A stretch of 64,000 nt of DNA from an uncultured Gammaproteobacteria bacterium (GTDB lineage Bacteria > Pseudomonadota > Gammaproteobacteria > Pseudomonadales > Pseudohongiellaceae). The stretch is taken from positions 62,001 through 126,000 of the forward strand of contig CAJXVC010000011.1 in assembly GCA_913060975.1 (NCBI GenBank), in the 5' to 3' direction. Position numbers and translations under genes: made by a program. Numbering within the stretch: the stretch's first letter is position 1; each line of letters opens with the position of its first letter. The notes beneath the pieces were generated by a model that was not told the origin of the DNA, did no database searches, and was given only the letters and a program-made list of their open reading frames with translations. Positions 38,440 through 51,650 of the stretch are shown piece after piece.

Positions 38440-38844
38440 ATGAAAAATTTGTTTATTGTCATTACCTTGTTTGTAGCTTGGAGCAATGCGGCCTTTGCTC
38501 ACACCGCATTGTCGAAATCTACTCCGGCTGAGGGTGAAGTACTATCTACAGCCCCCACGAGTATTCAGCTTGTGTATACGGAATCGGTTCGCTTGCTGCG
38601 CGCTGAATTGCTACTGATTCGAAATGCTTCGTCTGAGAAAGTGGATATTGATTTCGAACCATCTTCCACATCAGCCGAGCAATATTCCGTGACCTTGCCA
38701 CATTTGACGAATGGGCAGTATCGAGTCGAATGGGCGGTCATGGGCGCAGATGGGCATCCGGTACAGGGCGATTTCTCATTCGAAATTGGTATGACGCCAG
38801 CCCATGGAAATAATGTGGAGAGCGATAGCCATGGCACGCACTGA
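38440..38844 (+). CDS. copC: CopC copper-binding protein
   Basis: AHTALSKSTPAEGEVLSTAPTSIQLVYTESV; HLTNGQYRVEWAVMGADGHPVQGDFSFEI. Confidence 0.93.
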   Translation: MKNLFIVITLFVAWSNAAFAHTALSKSTPAEGEVLSTAPTSIQLVYTESVRLLRAELLLIRNASSEKVDIDFEPSSTSAEQYSVTLPHLTNGQYRVEWAVMGADGHPVQGDFSFEIGMTPAHGNNVESDSHGTH

Positions 38845-38885
38845 GTATAGCCCTATACAGGGCGTTACCAAGAGGTAGTCGGGCA

Positions 38886-39785
38886 ATGATCTGGTCCATC
38901 ATGAGTGTCGCCAGCAAGTTGTTCTACCTTGCTGGCATGGCGGCTGTGATTGGCGGCGCTAGCGCCTATCTATTGTTCCTTTCGGCGAATTTGATTCTCG
39001 TGCGCAAAATCGTTGCGTATGTTGTCACGTTTGCAGCCATTGGCTTGTTCGGATCCGTAACTTATTTCATGTCTCAGGTTGGAATGATTAACGATGTTGG
39101 TCTGATGGGGATGTTCGACTGGTCCATGGCTGGCATGCTCATGGATACCAATCTGGGAACCGGGAGCTTCTACAGGATACTCGCTTTCCTTGTGGCGATT
39201 CTGGGGTGGCTTGTCGTCTTGTACGACAGCCGCGACGAGCGCCTCTCAATGTCCAATCCCTTGATGATTTTGGCTTTGTTGATTTTGAGTGGAGGACTGT
39301 TCGCTTGGAGTACGACACTGACCGGACACGTTTCTACGCTGGATGTTGGCACTCGTATAGTGCTGTGCGTGCACCTGTTGGCGGTATGCGCCTGGATCGG
39401 ATCGTTGTGGCCATTGCGAACAATCTGTAATTCAAGCGATGTCGATACAGTGACCTTGATCATGGAGCGCTACGGAAAGATCGCCGTATTTGTAGTCGCC
39501 GCGCTGGTGTTGTCAGGACTCTGGATGGTTCTGCAGCTACTGAATGAACCACAGGAAATTGTAACAACCACTTACGGTAGAGTGCTGGCATTGAAACTAA
39601 TAGCAGTAACGGGCATCGTCGCCATTGCAGCGAGGCACAAGTTCAGCCTGGTGCCAGGTCTGAATGAAGCCAACGGTATGCAGCGACTTCAGAAGTCCAT
39701 AGATAGGGAGATTAGCGTAGCCCTGCTGATTGTGATTGTTACAGCGGTCTTGACGACCGTGATTGGCCCAGAGATGGATCATTAA
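38886..39785 (+). CDS. copD: CopD copper-resistance membrane protein
   Basis: 299 aa polytopic; STLTGHVSTLDVGTRIVLCVHLLAVCAWIGSLWPL; follows copC. Confidence 0.9.
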   Translation: MIWSIMSVASKLFYLAGMAAVIGGASAYLLFLSANLILVRKIVAYVVTFAAIGLFGSVTYFMSQVGMINDVGLMGMFDWSMAGMLMDTNLGTGSFYRILAFLVAILGWLVVLYDSRDERLSMSNPLMILALLILSGGLFAWSTTLTGHVSTLDVGTRIVLCVHLLAVCAWIGSLWPLRTICNSSDVDTVTLIMERYGKIAVFVVAALVLSGLWMVLQLLNEPQEIVTTTYGRVLALKLIAVTGIVAIAARHKFSLVPGLNEANGMQRLQKSIDREISVALLIVIVTAVLTTVIGPEMDH

Positions 39786-39790
39786 AAGAG

Positions 39791-39821
39791 TTGACTTGTG
39801 AGTTACTCACAGGTTTAGCAT
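39791..39821 (+). promoter_or_regulatory. candidate MerR-family operator/promoter
   Basis: TTGACT, 19-nt spacer with perfect dyad TGTGAGT-T-ACTCACA (39797-39811), then TAGCAT. Confidence 0.7.
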
Positions 39822-39964
39822 CAGTAAAGATGGTTGTTGGTCCAAGGAGTGAAGATCAGGTATGGGTACTAGTCTAATGAGAATTCTTTATGGAATAAAC
39901 GACACAGATACGAAGACGGTGAAGTTGAAAGGAAAAATCGTGAAAAAAGATTGAGATAAGCCCT

Positions 39965-40372
39965 ATGAAAGTCACTGATCTTGCAAGAAAGTTATCGATC
40001 ACACCGGATTCAGTCCGCTATTACACCAGAATCGGGTTGCTGAATCCGCGCAAAAATCATACAAATGGTTACAGGGATTACGGCCAACGTGATCAATTGA
40101 GGCTCAATTTTATTCTAAGTGCAAGGCAATTGGGTTTCAGTATTGATGACATTGAACAAATCATCGGCATTGCAAATCAAGGCGAAACCCCATGCCCGTT
40201 TGTCCGCGAACTGATTGCACAACGACTTGCTGAAACGGAAGAAAAATTCAACTCGTTGGTAAAACTCCGTGAGCAGATGAGCCTAGCATTGACGCAATGG
40301 AAAGAAGAGCCCAATAAGGAGCCAACGGCAGATATGATTTGCCACCTGATTGAAAATTTCGAACATGGATAA
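39965..40372 (+). CDS. MerR-family metal-responsive regulator (CueR/HmrR-like)
   Basis: [40 protein letters not shown]; precedes Cu-ATPase. Confidence 0.9.
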   Translation: MKVTDLARKLSITPDSVRYYTRIGLLNPRKNHTNGYRDYGQRDQLRLNFILSARQLGFSIDDIEQIIGIANQGETPCPFVRELIAQRLAETEEKFNSLVKLREQMSLALTQWKEEPNKEPTADMICHLIENFEHG

Positions 40373-42701
40373 ATTATACATGGAACACAAAGACCACAAT
40401 CAACAAAATTCTCAGCCAGGTGAAAAGCTACAGGATCCTGTCTGTGGAATGCAGGTAGAGCAAGATTCTGAGTATCAGTTTGACTACAACGGTGAATCGT
40501 ACGCGTTCTGCAGTGATCACTGCCTGCAGAAATTTTCCAGGAGTCCAGAACAGTATTTGAACGCGCCGGAGGAGCCGGAGAATGCTTCCGAAAATCCGGA
40601 TGCCTGGTATACCTGCCCCATGCATCCCGAAATCAGGCAAATTGGGCCGGGTACCTGTCCCAAGTGCGGCATGGCGCTGGAGCCGGAAACGCCGGGTCTT
40701 GACGATGAGGAGAACCCTGAATTGGCAGACTTTCGTCAGCGCTTTTGGTTGTCGCTGCCGTTTACGCTGCTTGTATTCGTTTTGGCCATGTTCGGTCATG
40801 GTCGAGGCTGGCTCCCGTCCGGATGGCAACCCTGGGTCGAACTCGTGTTAACCACGCCAGTCGTGCTGTGGTCGGGACTACCGTTCTTTATTCGCGGCGC
40901 TCAGTCGGTAGTCAACAGAAGCCCAAATATGTGGACATTGATAGGGCTGGGTACCTCACTCGCCTATCTCTACAGCGTTGTTGCAACTGTTGTACCGGGT
41001 ATATTTCCGGAATCATTTATAATCGATGGACAAGTTGCTGTGTATTTCGAGGCGGCTGCCGTCATTATCACGCTGACACTCCTTGGACAATTGATGGAGC
41101 TGAAGGCCAGAGAGAAAACTTCAGCGGCTATCAAGGCATTGCTCGACCTGGCACCGAAAACGGCAAGGCGTATCAATGACGATGGCGAGGAAGAAGAAGT
41201 CTCTATTGACAGTATTCAGGTGGGAGATCGATTGCGAGTTACCCCGGGGGAGAAAATACCGGTCGATGGTGTCGTTGTCGAAGGCCGTAGTTCCGTAGAC
41301 GAGTCCATGTTAACTGGAGAGCCCTTACCCGTCGGTAAAGAGGAAGGTGACAAAGTGATCGGCGCCACACAAAACACCAGTGGCAGTCTTGTTATCCGTT
41401 CCGAGTTGGTAGGCGAAGATACTACTCTGTCACAAATTGTTCAGATGGTGGCACAGGCCCAGCGTTCCCGGGCACCAATGCAGAGATTGGCTGATATTGT
41501 AGCGGGTTATTTCGTTCTCACCGTAGTGGCAATTGCTGTAGTCACATTCTTTGTGTGGGGATTCCTCGGTCCACAGCCAGCCTGGGTATACGGGCTAATT
41601 AATGCGGTGGCCGTTTTGATTATCGCCTGCCCTTGTGCGCTAGGTTTGGCAACGCCGATGTCCATCATGGTGGCGACAGGAAAGGCGGCGAATCACGGCG
41701 TACTATTCAAGGATGCTGCGGCCATCGAGTCACTCAAGAAAATCACGGCAGTTGTGGTCGACAAGACTGGCACATTGACGAAAGGAAAGCCTGTTTTTCG
41801 TGAAGCTGGAGCGATGGGAGAAGAAGATAGCGATTCGATTCTCCAACTGGCAGCCAGCCTGGACCAGGGCAGCGAGCACCCATTAGCAAAAGCGATTGTT
41901 ACAGCAGCACGGGAACGTGAACTGAAGCTGAGTTCCGTAGACGAGTTTGATTCTGCCAGTGGTATTGGCGTAACCGGTGTAGTCGATGGCAAGAAACTGG
42001 CCCTGGGTAATACAACATTCATGAAACAGATGGATATTGATATTACGGAGGCAGCTGGGCTTGTAGAGACCATGAACGGTGAAGGTGCAAGCATCATCTA
42101 CATGGGAAGTTCGGGACAATTGCTGGGAATCCTGGCAGTCGCTGATCCGATTAAAGAAAGCACTGCCGAAGCGATCGAGGCATTGCATGGACGTGGTTTG
42201 AAGGTAATCATGGCGACGGGCGACGGGGAAGCCACAGCCAAAGCTGTTGCTCGTAAGCTGGACATTGATGAAGTCCACAGTGAGGTCACTCCCGAGGACA
42301 AGATGAAACTCATTGAGAGACTGCAGCAAGAGGGTCATCGCGTGGCGATGGCAGGAGATGGAATCAACGATGCTCCAGCATTGGCAAAGGCCGATGTCGG
42401 TATCGCCATGGGAACAGGCACTGATGTTGCCATGAGCAGTGCCCAAGTAACCCTGGTTAAGGGTGATCTCAGAGGAATAGTGCAAGCACGCCTGGTCTCT
42501 GAGCAAACAGTCATCAATATGCGTCAGAATTTGATTTTCGCTTTGATGTACAACAGTGTTGGTGTGCCAATAGCGGCAGGTGTCCTATTCCCATTTTTCG
42601 GAATATTACTTTCTCCCTTGATTGCTGCGCTTGCAATGAGTCTGAGTTCAGTTTCTGTTGTCGGTAACGCATTGAGGTTAAGAACGCAGAAGATTAGTTA
42701 A
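40365..42701 (+). CDS. copper-translocating P-type ATPase with N-terminal YHS and heavy-metal-binding domains
   Basis: [89 protein letters not shown]. Confidence 0.94.
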   Translation: MDKLYMEHKDHNQQNSQPGEKLQDPVCGMQVEQDSEYQFDYNGESYAFCSDHCLQKFSRSPEQYLNAPEEPENASENPDAWYTCPMHPEIRQIGPGTCPKCGMALEPETPGLDDEENPELADFRQRFWLSLPFTLLVFVLAMFGHGRGWLPSGWQPWVELVLTTPVVLWSGLPFFIRGAQSVVNRSPNMWTLIGLGTSLAYLYSVVATVVPGIFPESFIIDGQVAVYFEAAAVIITLTLLGQLMELKAREKTSAAIKALLDLAPKTARRINDDGEEEEVSIDSIQVGDRLRVTPGEKIPVDGVVVEGRSSVDESMLTGEPLPVGKEEGDKVIGATQNTSGSLVIRSELVGEDTTLSQIVQMVAQAQRSRAPMQRLADIVAGYFVLTVVAIAVVTFFVWGFLGPQPAWVYGLINAVAVLIIACPCALGLATPMSIMVATGKAANHGVLFKDAAAIESLKKITAVVVDKTGTLTKGKPVFREAGAMGEEDSDSILQLAASLDQGSEHPLAKAIVTAARERELKLSSVDEFDSASGIGVTGVVDGKKLALGNTTFMKQMDIDITEAAGLVETMNGEGASIIYMGSSGQLLGILAVADPIKESTAEAIEALHGRGLKVIMATGDGEATAKAVARKLDIDEVHSEVTPEDKMKLIERLQQEGHRVAMAGDGINDAPALAKADVGIAMGTGTDVAMSSAQVTLVKGDLRGIVQARLVSEQTVINMRQNLIFALMYNSVGVPIAAGVLFPFFGILLSPLIAALAMSLSSVSVVGNALRLRTQKIS

Positions 42702-42787
42702 TACATTTGTATGAGGGTTTCAACTGAGGAGATTGAAGCGAATGAATATTGACTCTCAATGCCAACCGCATTGACCAGGAGGATGCT

Positions 42788-43042
42788 ATGAAGATTGATG
42801 CAGTGAAATTTGGTCTGGCGGCAGCCTATGCCGTCGTGATTTTTTGGGTGGTTTGTACGATAGTCGTCGTGTTGTTGCCTGGCATGACTATGAGTATGAG
42901 CGGTTACATGATGCACGCCGATTTTAGCGGCATGGCTTGGCAGATGGGGATAGCGGGATTTGTTGCAGGCTTGATGCTTTGGGCTTTGATGGCTGGTGTA
43001 TTTGCCTGGTTGTTGGCGTCAATCTATAACAGAATGGTGTAG
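42788..43042 (+). CDS. DUF5676-like small membrane protein
   Basis: 85 aa; MKIDAVKFGLAAAYAVVIFWVVCTIVVVLLPG...GVFAWLLASIYNRM; RBS GGAGG. Confidence 0.8.
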   Translation: MKIDAVKFGLAAAYAVVIFWVVCTIVVVLLPGMTMSMSGYMMHADFSGMAWQMGIAGFVAGLMLWALMAGVFAWLLASIYNRMV

Positions 43043-43046
43043 CGCT

Positions 43047-43310
43047 ATGAATATCTCATTCTGGTCCAGTAAGAATGGATTTGTAGCGTTGCTTTTCATC
43101 GCCGCCGTTTCCTATTTTTTATTGATAGAGCATCGCCAACATTTTTTTGAGTGGCTTCCCTATTTGATAATTCTTGCCTGCCCTGCAATGCACTTGTTCA
43201 TGCATCATGGTCATGGTGGGCGCTCGGATACTGATTCCAACGGTAACTCAGATTATAACTCTCGTCGTTCAGGAAATGGGGCCGGTTCGAATGATGAGCG
43301 AGTGAGCTAG
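43047..43310 (+). CDS. DUF2933-like small membrane protein
   Basis: 88 aa; WLPYLIILACPAMHLFMHHGHGGRS. Confidence 0.8.
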   Translation: MNISFWSSKNGFVALLFIAAVSYFLLIEHRQHFFEWLPYLIILACPAMHLFMHHGHGGRSDTDSNGNSDYNSRRSGNGAGSNDERVS

Positions 43311-43329
43311 GAATCTTGGAGATGTTGTA

Positions 43330-43986
43330 ATGGAAAATCAATCTGACTATGGATTGTGGATGCTCGTAATACTAAATTCGGCGATTTTTATCTTCTTCGC
43401 GTTCAGTTTCACGAAACCACAAACAAAGACTGATTGGCGCAGTCTGGGTGGGTTTTCCGCGTTCATTGTGGCCTTGTTTACAGAGATGTACGGTTTTCCT
43501 CTGACTATCTATTTTCTGTCAGGATGGCTAAGTGAGCATTACCCAGGTACCGACTTTCTTACCCATGAGAACGGCCATTTACTGCATACGCTATTAGGGT
43601 TGCAGGGAAATGCGCATTTCGATGCGCTGCATATCGTTTCCAATGTGCTGATTATTGCCGGGTTCTTTATTCTGGCCTCTGCATGGAGTGTATTACATAG
43701 TGCTCAAAAAGCGGGCGAACCCGCTACTTCGGGTTGGTATGCACGCTGCCGTCACCCCCAGTATCTGGCCTTTATTGTCATCATGTTCGGCTTCCTGCTG
43801 CAGTGGCCTACTTTGCCCACTTTAGTGATGTTTCCGGTACTGGTTGCGGTGTATCTTCGGTTGGCGAATAAAGAAGAACAGCTTGCGCTGGAACAATTTG
43901 GCAGCGGCTATAAGGAATATATGAAGACAACACCAGCCTGGTTGCCGCGCATAAACCTCAATGAGACTGGTGTGAATCAGTCGTAA
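43330..43986 (+). CDS. isoprenylcysteine carboxylmethyltransferase-like membrane protein
   Basis: 218 aa; YARCRHPQYLAFIVIMFGFLLQWPTLPTLVMFPVLV...EEQLALEQFGSGYKEYMKTTPAWLP. Confidence 0.85.
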   Translation: MENQSDYGLWMLVILNSAIFIFFAFSFTKPQTKTDWRSLGGFSAFIVALFTEMYGFPLTIYFLSGWLSEHYPGTDFLTHENGHLLHTLLGLQGNAHFDALHIVSNVLIIAGFFILASAWSVLHSAQKAGEPATSGWYARCRHPQYLAFIVIMFGFLLQWPTLPTLVMFPVLVAVYLRLANKEEQLALEQFGSGYKEYMKTTPAWLPRINLNETGVNQS

Positions 43987-44024
43987 CTGGAAGCCAGAAT
44001 TAAAGTTGCTCGGTGAGAATCGGT

Positions 44025-44789
44025 ATGATTAGCAAGTTTGACTATAAAAATGAGTTGCGGACACTCCAGATGCAGCTCGTCAAATGGCAAAAACATATTA
44101 TTTGCAGTGGGCAACGTTGCCTCATTATTCTGGAAGGCAGGGATGCCAGCGGTAAAGATGGTGCCATTAAGCGTATCACGGCACATGCCAGCCCCCGAGA
44201 CACTCGAATAGTTGCGCCTGGAAAGCCAACAGAGCGGGATATTCGAGCGTGGTATTTTCAGCGTTTTGTTGTGCAGTTTCCAATAAATGGTGAGCTCGTG
44301 ATTTTTAACAGGAGCTGGTACAACAGGGCTGGAGTTGAAAAGGTGATGGGCTATTGTAGTGATGAGGACTATGAAGAATTCATGGCCACAGTTAATGAAT
44401 TTGAATCGCTCTTGCAGAAATCAGGCATCAATTTGTTTAAGTATTACCTTGATATAAGCAAAGAAGAACAAATACGTCGTCTGGACCAACGTCGGAGCAG
44501 CCCATTTAAACAATGGAAAATCAGCCCCGTTGATGACGCCGCTGTTGAACTCTGGGATGAATACACCAAGGCAAGAAACGTCATGCTTGACAATACAAGC
44601 ACCGGCTCTGTGCCGTGGTTCATTGTCAAGGCTAACAATAAGCGAAGCGCGAGACTAAACCTGATCCGGGACTTGCTGCGGCGCACAAACTGTGAGGCGC
44701 TGGATCAGGATGTATGCTGTCCCGATAACTCGATTGTGTTTCCATTTCACCGAAACCAGCCGGGTCTCCTGCAAAAGCTCTATAGCTAG
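44025..44789 (+). CDS. ppk2: polyphosphate kinase 2 family protein
   Basis: ILEGRDASGKDGAIKRI; FNRSWYNRAGVEKVMGYC; KYYLDISKEEQIRRLDQRRSSPFKQWKISPVD. Confidence 0.92.
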   Translation: MISKFDYKNELRTLQMQLVKWQKHIICSGQRCLIILEGRDASGKDGAIKRITAHASPRDTRIVAPGKPTERDIRAWYFQRFVVQFPINGELVIFNRSWYNRAGVEKVMGYCSDEDYEEFMATVNEFESLLQKSGINLFKYYLDISKEEQIRRLDQRRSSPFKQWKISPVDDAAVELWDEYTKARNVMLDNTSTGSVPWFIVKANNKRSARLNLIRDLLRRTNCEALDQDVCCPDNSIVFPFHRNQPGLLQKLYS

Positions 44790-44838
44790 GCGGGATAGAT
44801 TAGTTCCTCGTCAAGATGACTCAACTGGAGAGTGTATT

Positions 44839-45297
44839 ATGCAAATCGAGTCTTTACGTGATGTGTTGCGCTGGGCGAGGGAATATCATCAGCGGGCACA
44901 TGAATGCGCTCAACACTGCAGCGATTCCGGACAATCTGAACGGACTAAACTCCTGCTGCGATATCTTGCTGATCACGAAGCAAAGCTTGTATCTACGCTC
45001 GATGCATTCGAAGAAACCGCACATGTTAACGCGTTGAATACCTGGTGCGTGGAGTACCTACAAAAGCACCCGGTTGTGCCTCATGAAAACTGCATCAAGC
45101 CACTGGCTGACCTGTCTGCCGACGAGATCTTTCTCAATGTTATGCATCAACACGAACAAATTATGGATTTATATGAACATCTTCTAGCCCAATTCCCTGC
45201 TGGGCATGCAGCAGAATTTTTGAAAGGATTAAGAGAGCTCGAAGAACACGAGGACATGCAAATGGCGAAACACTATCAGCAACTGGAGGACTTGTAA
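44839..45297 (+). CDS. all-helical bundle protein (ferritin/hemerythrin-like), unknown function
   Basis: 153 aa; REYHQRAHECAQHCSDSG; LADHEAKLVSTLDAFEE; MHQHEQIMDLYEHLL; LEEHEDMQMAKHYQQLED. Confidence 0.7.
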   Translation: MQIESLRDVLRWAREYHQRAHECAQHCSDSGQSERTKLLLRYLADHEAKLVSTLDAFEETAHVNALNTWCVEYLQKHPVVPHENCIKPLADLSADEIFLNVMHQHEQIMDLYEHLLAQFPAGHAAEFLKGLRELEEHEDMQMAKHYQQLEDL

Positions 45298-45452
45298 GAA
45301 AAGAGCGTAAGTACTTGGGCCAGCCTGCCTCTCCAGTTGTACTGTTATGCTTGATGCCTGGTTACATTAGCAGGCTTGAAACGAATCACCAAGCATGCGT
45401 GACAAAGGGGTGAGAATTAAACCTGAAAATCGGAAAACCGAAGGAGGAGAGA

Positions 45453-45923
45453 ATGCATTTTTCAGCAAGACTATTTGGTCGGGGTTTGGCGCTGACCGTT
45501 CTATTAATCGGTCTGTCTCATCAAGCATTGGGGCAGCAACATGGCGACGCAGGGAGCGACCATGACCATTCCGGCGGGTCCATGGGTATGAAGAATCAGG
45601 AGCAGATGATGGCCATGCATGAACATATGCAGGACATGCAGTCTTTGATGTCCGAGATTCGCGAGGAAGACGACCCGGAGCGTCGGCAGCAGCTGATGCA
45701 GGAGCATATGCTGCAAATGCAGAGCAGCATGGGAATGATGGAAGGCATGAGGGGAGGTGCCGGGTCGGATGACGATCAGACGGACGCCAATGCCACTTCC
45801 ATGCAGGAGATGCAAGACCGGATGCAGATGATGCAGGAGCGTATGCAGATGATGCACATGATGATGAGGCAGATGATGTCACATATGCAGCAGCAGGGAA
45901 CTGCCGACGCCGCCGAAAATTGA
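45453..45923 (+). CDS. secreted Met/His/Gln-rich protein, putative metal-binding
   Basis: 156 aa; signal peptide then MQEMQDRMQMMQERMQMMHMMMRQMMSHMQQQG. Confidence 0.7.
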   Translation: MHFSARLFGRGLALTVLLIGLSHQALGQQHGDAGSDHDHSGGSMGMKNQEQMMAMHEHMQDMQSLMSEIREEDDPERRQQLMQEHMLQMQSSMGMMEGMRGGAGSDDDQTDANATSMQEMQDRMQMMQERMQMMHMMMRQMMSHMQQQGTADAAEN

Positions 45924-45952
45924 GTGTTTAAGGAGGCAGCGGCCGGTCACGC

Positions 45953-46288
45953 TCAGGCCGACCAGTTTTTCTCCAGCAAGGCGTGTTTGCCGGGCTTGTC
46001 CAACCAGTCATCGGCATCGTCTGGAGGCAGTTTTGCCTCGCTGATATTGGGCCAGTGAGTGGCGAGTTCCCTGTTCAAGGAGAGGAATTTTTCTTGCTCT
46101 TGCGGTAATTCGTTCTCGGTATAGATGGCATCGGCCGGGCATTCCGGTTCACATAATGCGCAATCAATACACTCTTCCGGATTGATGACTAGCATGTTTG
46201 GTCCTTCATAGAAGCAATCAACCGGGCATACCTCGACACAATCAGTGTATTTGCACTTAATGCAGTTTTCGCCAACAACATAAGTCAT
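45953..46288 (-). CDS. fdxA: ferredoxin FdxA (7Fe-type)
   Basis: [55 protein letters not shown]. Confidence 0.95.
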   Translation of the reverse strand: MTYVVGENCIKCKYTDCVEVCPVDCFYEGPNMLVINPEECIDCALCEPECPADAIYTENELPQEQEKFLSLNRELATHWPNISEAKLPPDDADDWLDKPGKHALLEKNWSA

Positions 46289-46365
46289 GATCGGAGCCCT
46301 CAAACAGTACGGACATAAATATCTTAACACCAAAATCAAAATCAAAACCAATATAGGGATTACTT

Positions 46366-47682
46366 ATGACTAACCATTCTCACCACGATCGGAGCTCTCA
46401 TTATAAGAAGAACAGTCTGACTTTATGGGGTGCTGTTTCCATGGGAACAGGGGTTATGATCGGTGCAGGTATATTCGCCCTGACTGGACAAGTCGCAGAG
46501 TTGGCTCGCGATTGGTTTCCCTTGGCGTTCCTTGTGGCTGCAGTTATCTCAGGTTTTTCGGCTTACAGCTATGTCAAGATGGCCAATGCCTGGCCGTCAG
46601 CAGGAGGTATCGCCATGTTCCTGGAGAAGGCTTATGGGCGTGGCACTATCACTGCGGTTTGTGCGTTGTTGATGTATTTTTCGATGGTGATCAATGAAAG
46701 TCTTGTGGCGCGGACTTTTGCAACCTATAGCCTGCAACTGTCAGGTGCTGACCCTGAAGGCTGGATGATACCTGCGCTTGCAGTGGCAGTTCTTGTTTTC
46801 GCATTTGTCATTAATGTCCTCGGTAATCGTTTTATCCAGACATTTTCATTCTTCATGGCATTTATAAAAATCGGCGGGTTGGCCTTTCTTGCAATCGGAG
46901 GCTTGTGGGCGTCCGGACTTACATTTGAAGCGATCGCTTCGCCTCAGGAAGAAACAACCTTGACTGGCTTTCTCGGCGCTGTAGCCCTTGGAATCCTCGC
47001 TTATAAGGGGTTCACAACCATTACCAATAGCGGCTCCGAGATCAAAGATCCACACAAGAATGTGGGGCGAGCAATTATTCTATCGCTTGGAATTTGTGTA
47101 TTTGTGTATATGCTTGTTGCTTTTGCAGTGGCGGGTAATCTGACGGTAGACGAAATTGTCGCGGCGCGAGATTACTCATTGGCCGAGGCGTCCCGGCCTG
47201 CTTATGGTGATCTTGGGCTTCGGGTCACGGTGATATTCGCTATCGTAGCAACCGTGTCCGGAGTGATTGCAAGTGTGTTTGCCGTTTCGCGCATGCTGGC
47301 TATGCTCACCGATATGAAGCTGGTGCCACACAGTCATTTCGGTATGCCTGGCAGTATCCAGAAGCACACGCTGGTTTACACAATCATTTTGGCTATATTG
47401 TTGGCAGCCTTTTTCGATTTAAGTCGAATTGCCTCTCTAGGTGCAATTTTCTATATCCTTATGGACATTGCGATCCATTGGGGAATTCTTCGTCATGTCA
47501 GAGGAGAAATAGGAGCTAGCGCTGTTATTTTGGTAACGGCCATCATACTTGACGTTATTGTGTTGCTTGCCTTTTTATGGGTGAAACTGCAATCAGATGT
47601 GCTTGTAATCTATGCTTCTGCAATAGGTTTACTTCTTATTCTGGCTGGGGAGCGTTGGTTTCTTTCCAAAGGTCTTGAGTAG
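46366..47682 (+). CDS. APC-superfamily amino acid permease
   Basis: LTLWGAVSMGTGVMIGAGIFALTGQVAELA; 12 TM-like pattern. Confidence 0.88.
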   Translation: MTNHSHHDRSSHYKKNSLTLWGAVSMGTGVMIGAGIFALTGQVAELARDWFPLAFLVAAVISGFSAYSYVKMANAWPSAGGIAMFLEKAYGRGTITAVCALLMYFSMVINESLVARTFATYSLQLSGADPEGWMIPALAVAVLVFAFVINVLGNRFIQTFSFFMAFIKIGGLAFLAIGGLWASGLTFEAIASPQEETTLTGFLGAVALGILAYKGFTTITNSGSEIKDPHKNVGRAIILSLGICVFVYMLVAFAVAGNLTVDEIVAARDYSLAEASRPAYGDLGLRVTVIFAIVATVSGVIASVFAVSRMLAMLTDMKLVPHSHFGMPGSIQKHTLVYTIILAILLAAFFDLSRIASLGAIFYILMDIAIHWGILRHVRGEIGASAVILVTAIILDVIVLLAFLWVKLQSDVLVIYASAIGLLLILAGERWFLSKGLE

Positions 47683-47782
47683 ACAGCGTGGCGGATTCGC
47701 CAATTGACTCAATCAGTTAATAATTCAAAATCTGAGCAAACTCGAAAGGCTGAATATGATTGTAAGCCTGACTTGAAACGAG

Positions 47783-48406
47783 CTAGCTACCAGATTTGTG
47801 CGTCGTGCCATCCTCGTCATGTTTGTCCATATGCGCGTCCTTGAGTATGTCGATACCACCATAAGCTGCAATACCAGCTACGGCGGCGCCAACTATCAAA
47901 TCTGGCAAGTTGCTATCGGTAAGATAAATCAATGCGCCAGCGATAATAATTCCACCATTGGCGACGAAATCATTGAAGCTAAAAGTGATAGCAGCCCTTA
48001 AGTTGACGTCGTTATGCTCGATACGCTTGAGTAGATAGAGTGACGATAGATTAATCGCTGCAGCAATTATGGCCATAACGATCATCGTCCAACCAATTGG
48101 CTCCGAGCCTGTCGAATAACGCCGTACGGCATCAATAACAACCAGCCCAGCGAAAATCAGCAGCATGGTTCCTGACACTTTGGCTGCTCCGCGTTTCCAT
48201 GTGCGAGATCGAGTCAAGGCCAGTAAACTTAGAGCATAGACTGCTGCGTCGGAAGTATTGTCGAGTCCATTGGCAAGCAAAGCATTGGAATCGGCAATAA
48301 CACCAGTAAACAGAAAGCCAACTGCAAGTAGAGCATTCAAAACCAGAACAATCCAGAATGTCCTGCGTTTATCGGGAGAGTTTAAATCCATCTCTTCATG
48401 AGTCAT
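47783..48406 (-). CDS. CDF-like cation transporter
   Basis: GFLFTGVIADSNALLANGLDNTSDAAVYALSLLAL; NDVNLRAAITFSFNDFVANGG. Confidence 0.82.
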   Translation of the reverse strand: MTHEEMDLNSPDKRRTFWIVLVLNALLAVGFLFTGVIADSNALLANGLDNTSDAAVYALSLLALTRSRTWKRGAAKVSGTMLLIFAGLVVIDAVRRYSTGSEPIGWTMIVMAIIAAAINLSSLYLLKRIEHNDVNLRAAITFSFNDFVANGGIIIAGALIYLTDSNLPDLIVGAAVAGIAAYGGIDILKDAHMDKHDEDGTTHKSGS

Positions 48407-48445
48407 TGAACCTGATCCGTAGTTGCAAAAATTGGTTCCGGGAAG

Positions 48446-48484
48446 AATCCGATATTGGCTCAAATCGAGCCAATATCGAGGATT
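48446..48484 (-). terminator. strong hairpin between RND pump and downstream CDF gene
   Basis: GATATTGGCTC aaatc GAGCCAATATC perfect 11-bp stem, extended by AATCC/GGATT. Confidence 0.55.
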
Positions 48485-48495
48485 CTGTAGGCGAC

Positions 48496-51642
<3,147 letters not shown>

Positions 51643-51650
51643 TTAATCTC

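Noticed and set aside
41883-42506. 207-aa minus-strand ORF
   Set aside because: Antisense shadow inside the Cu P-type ATPase gene; no family features.
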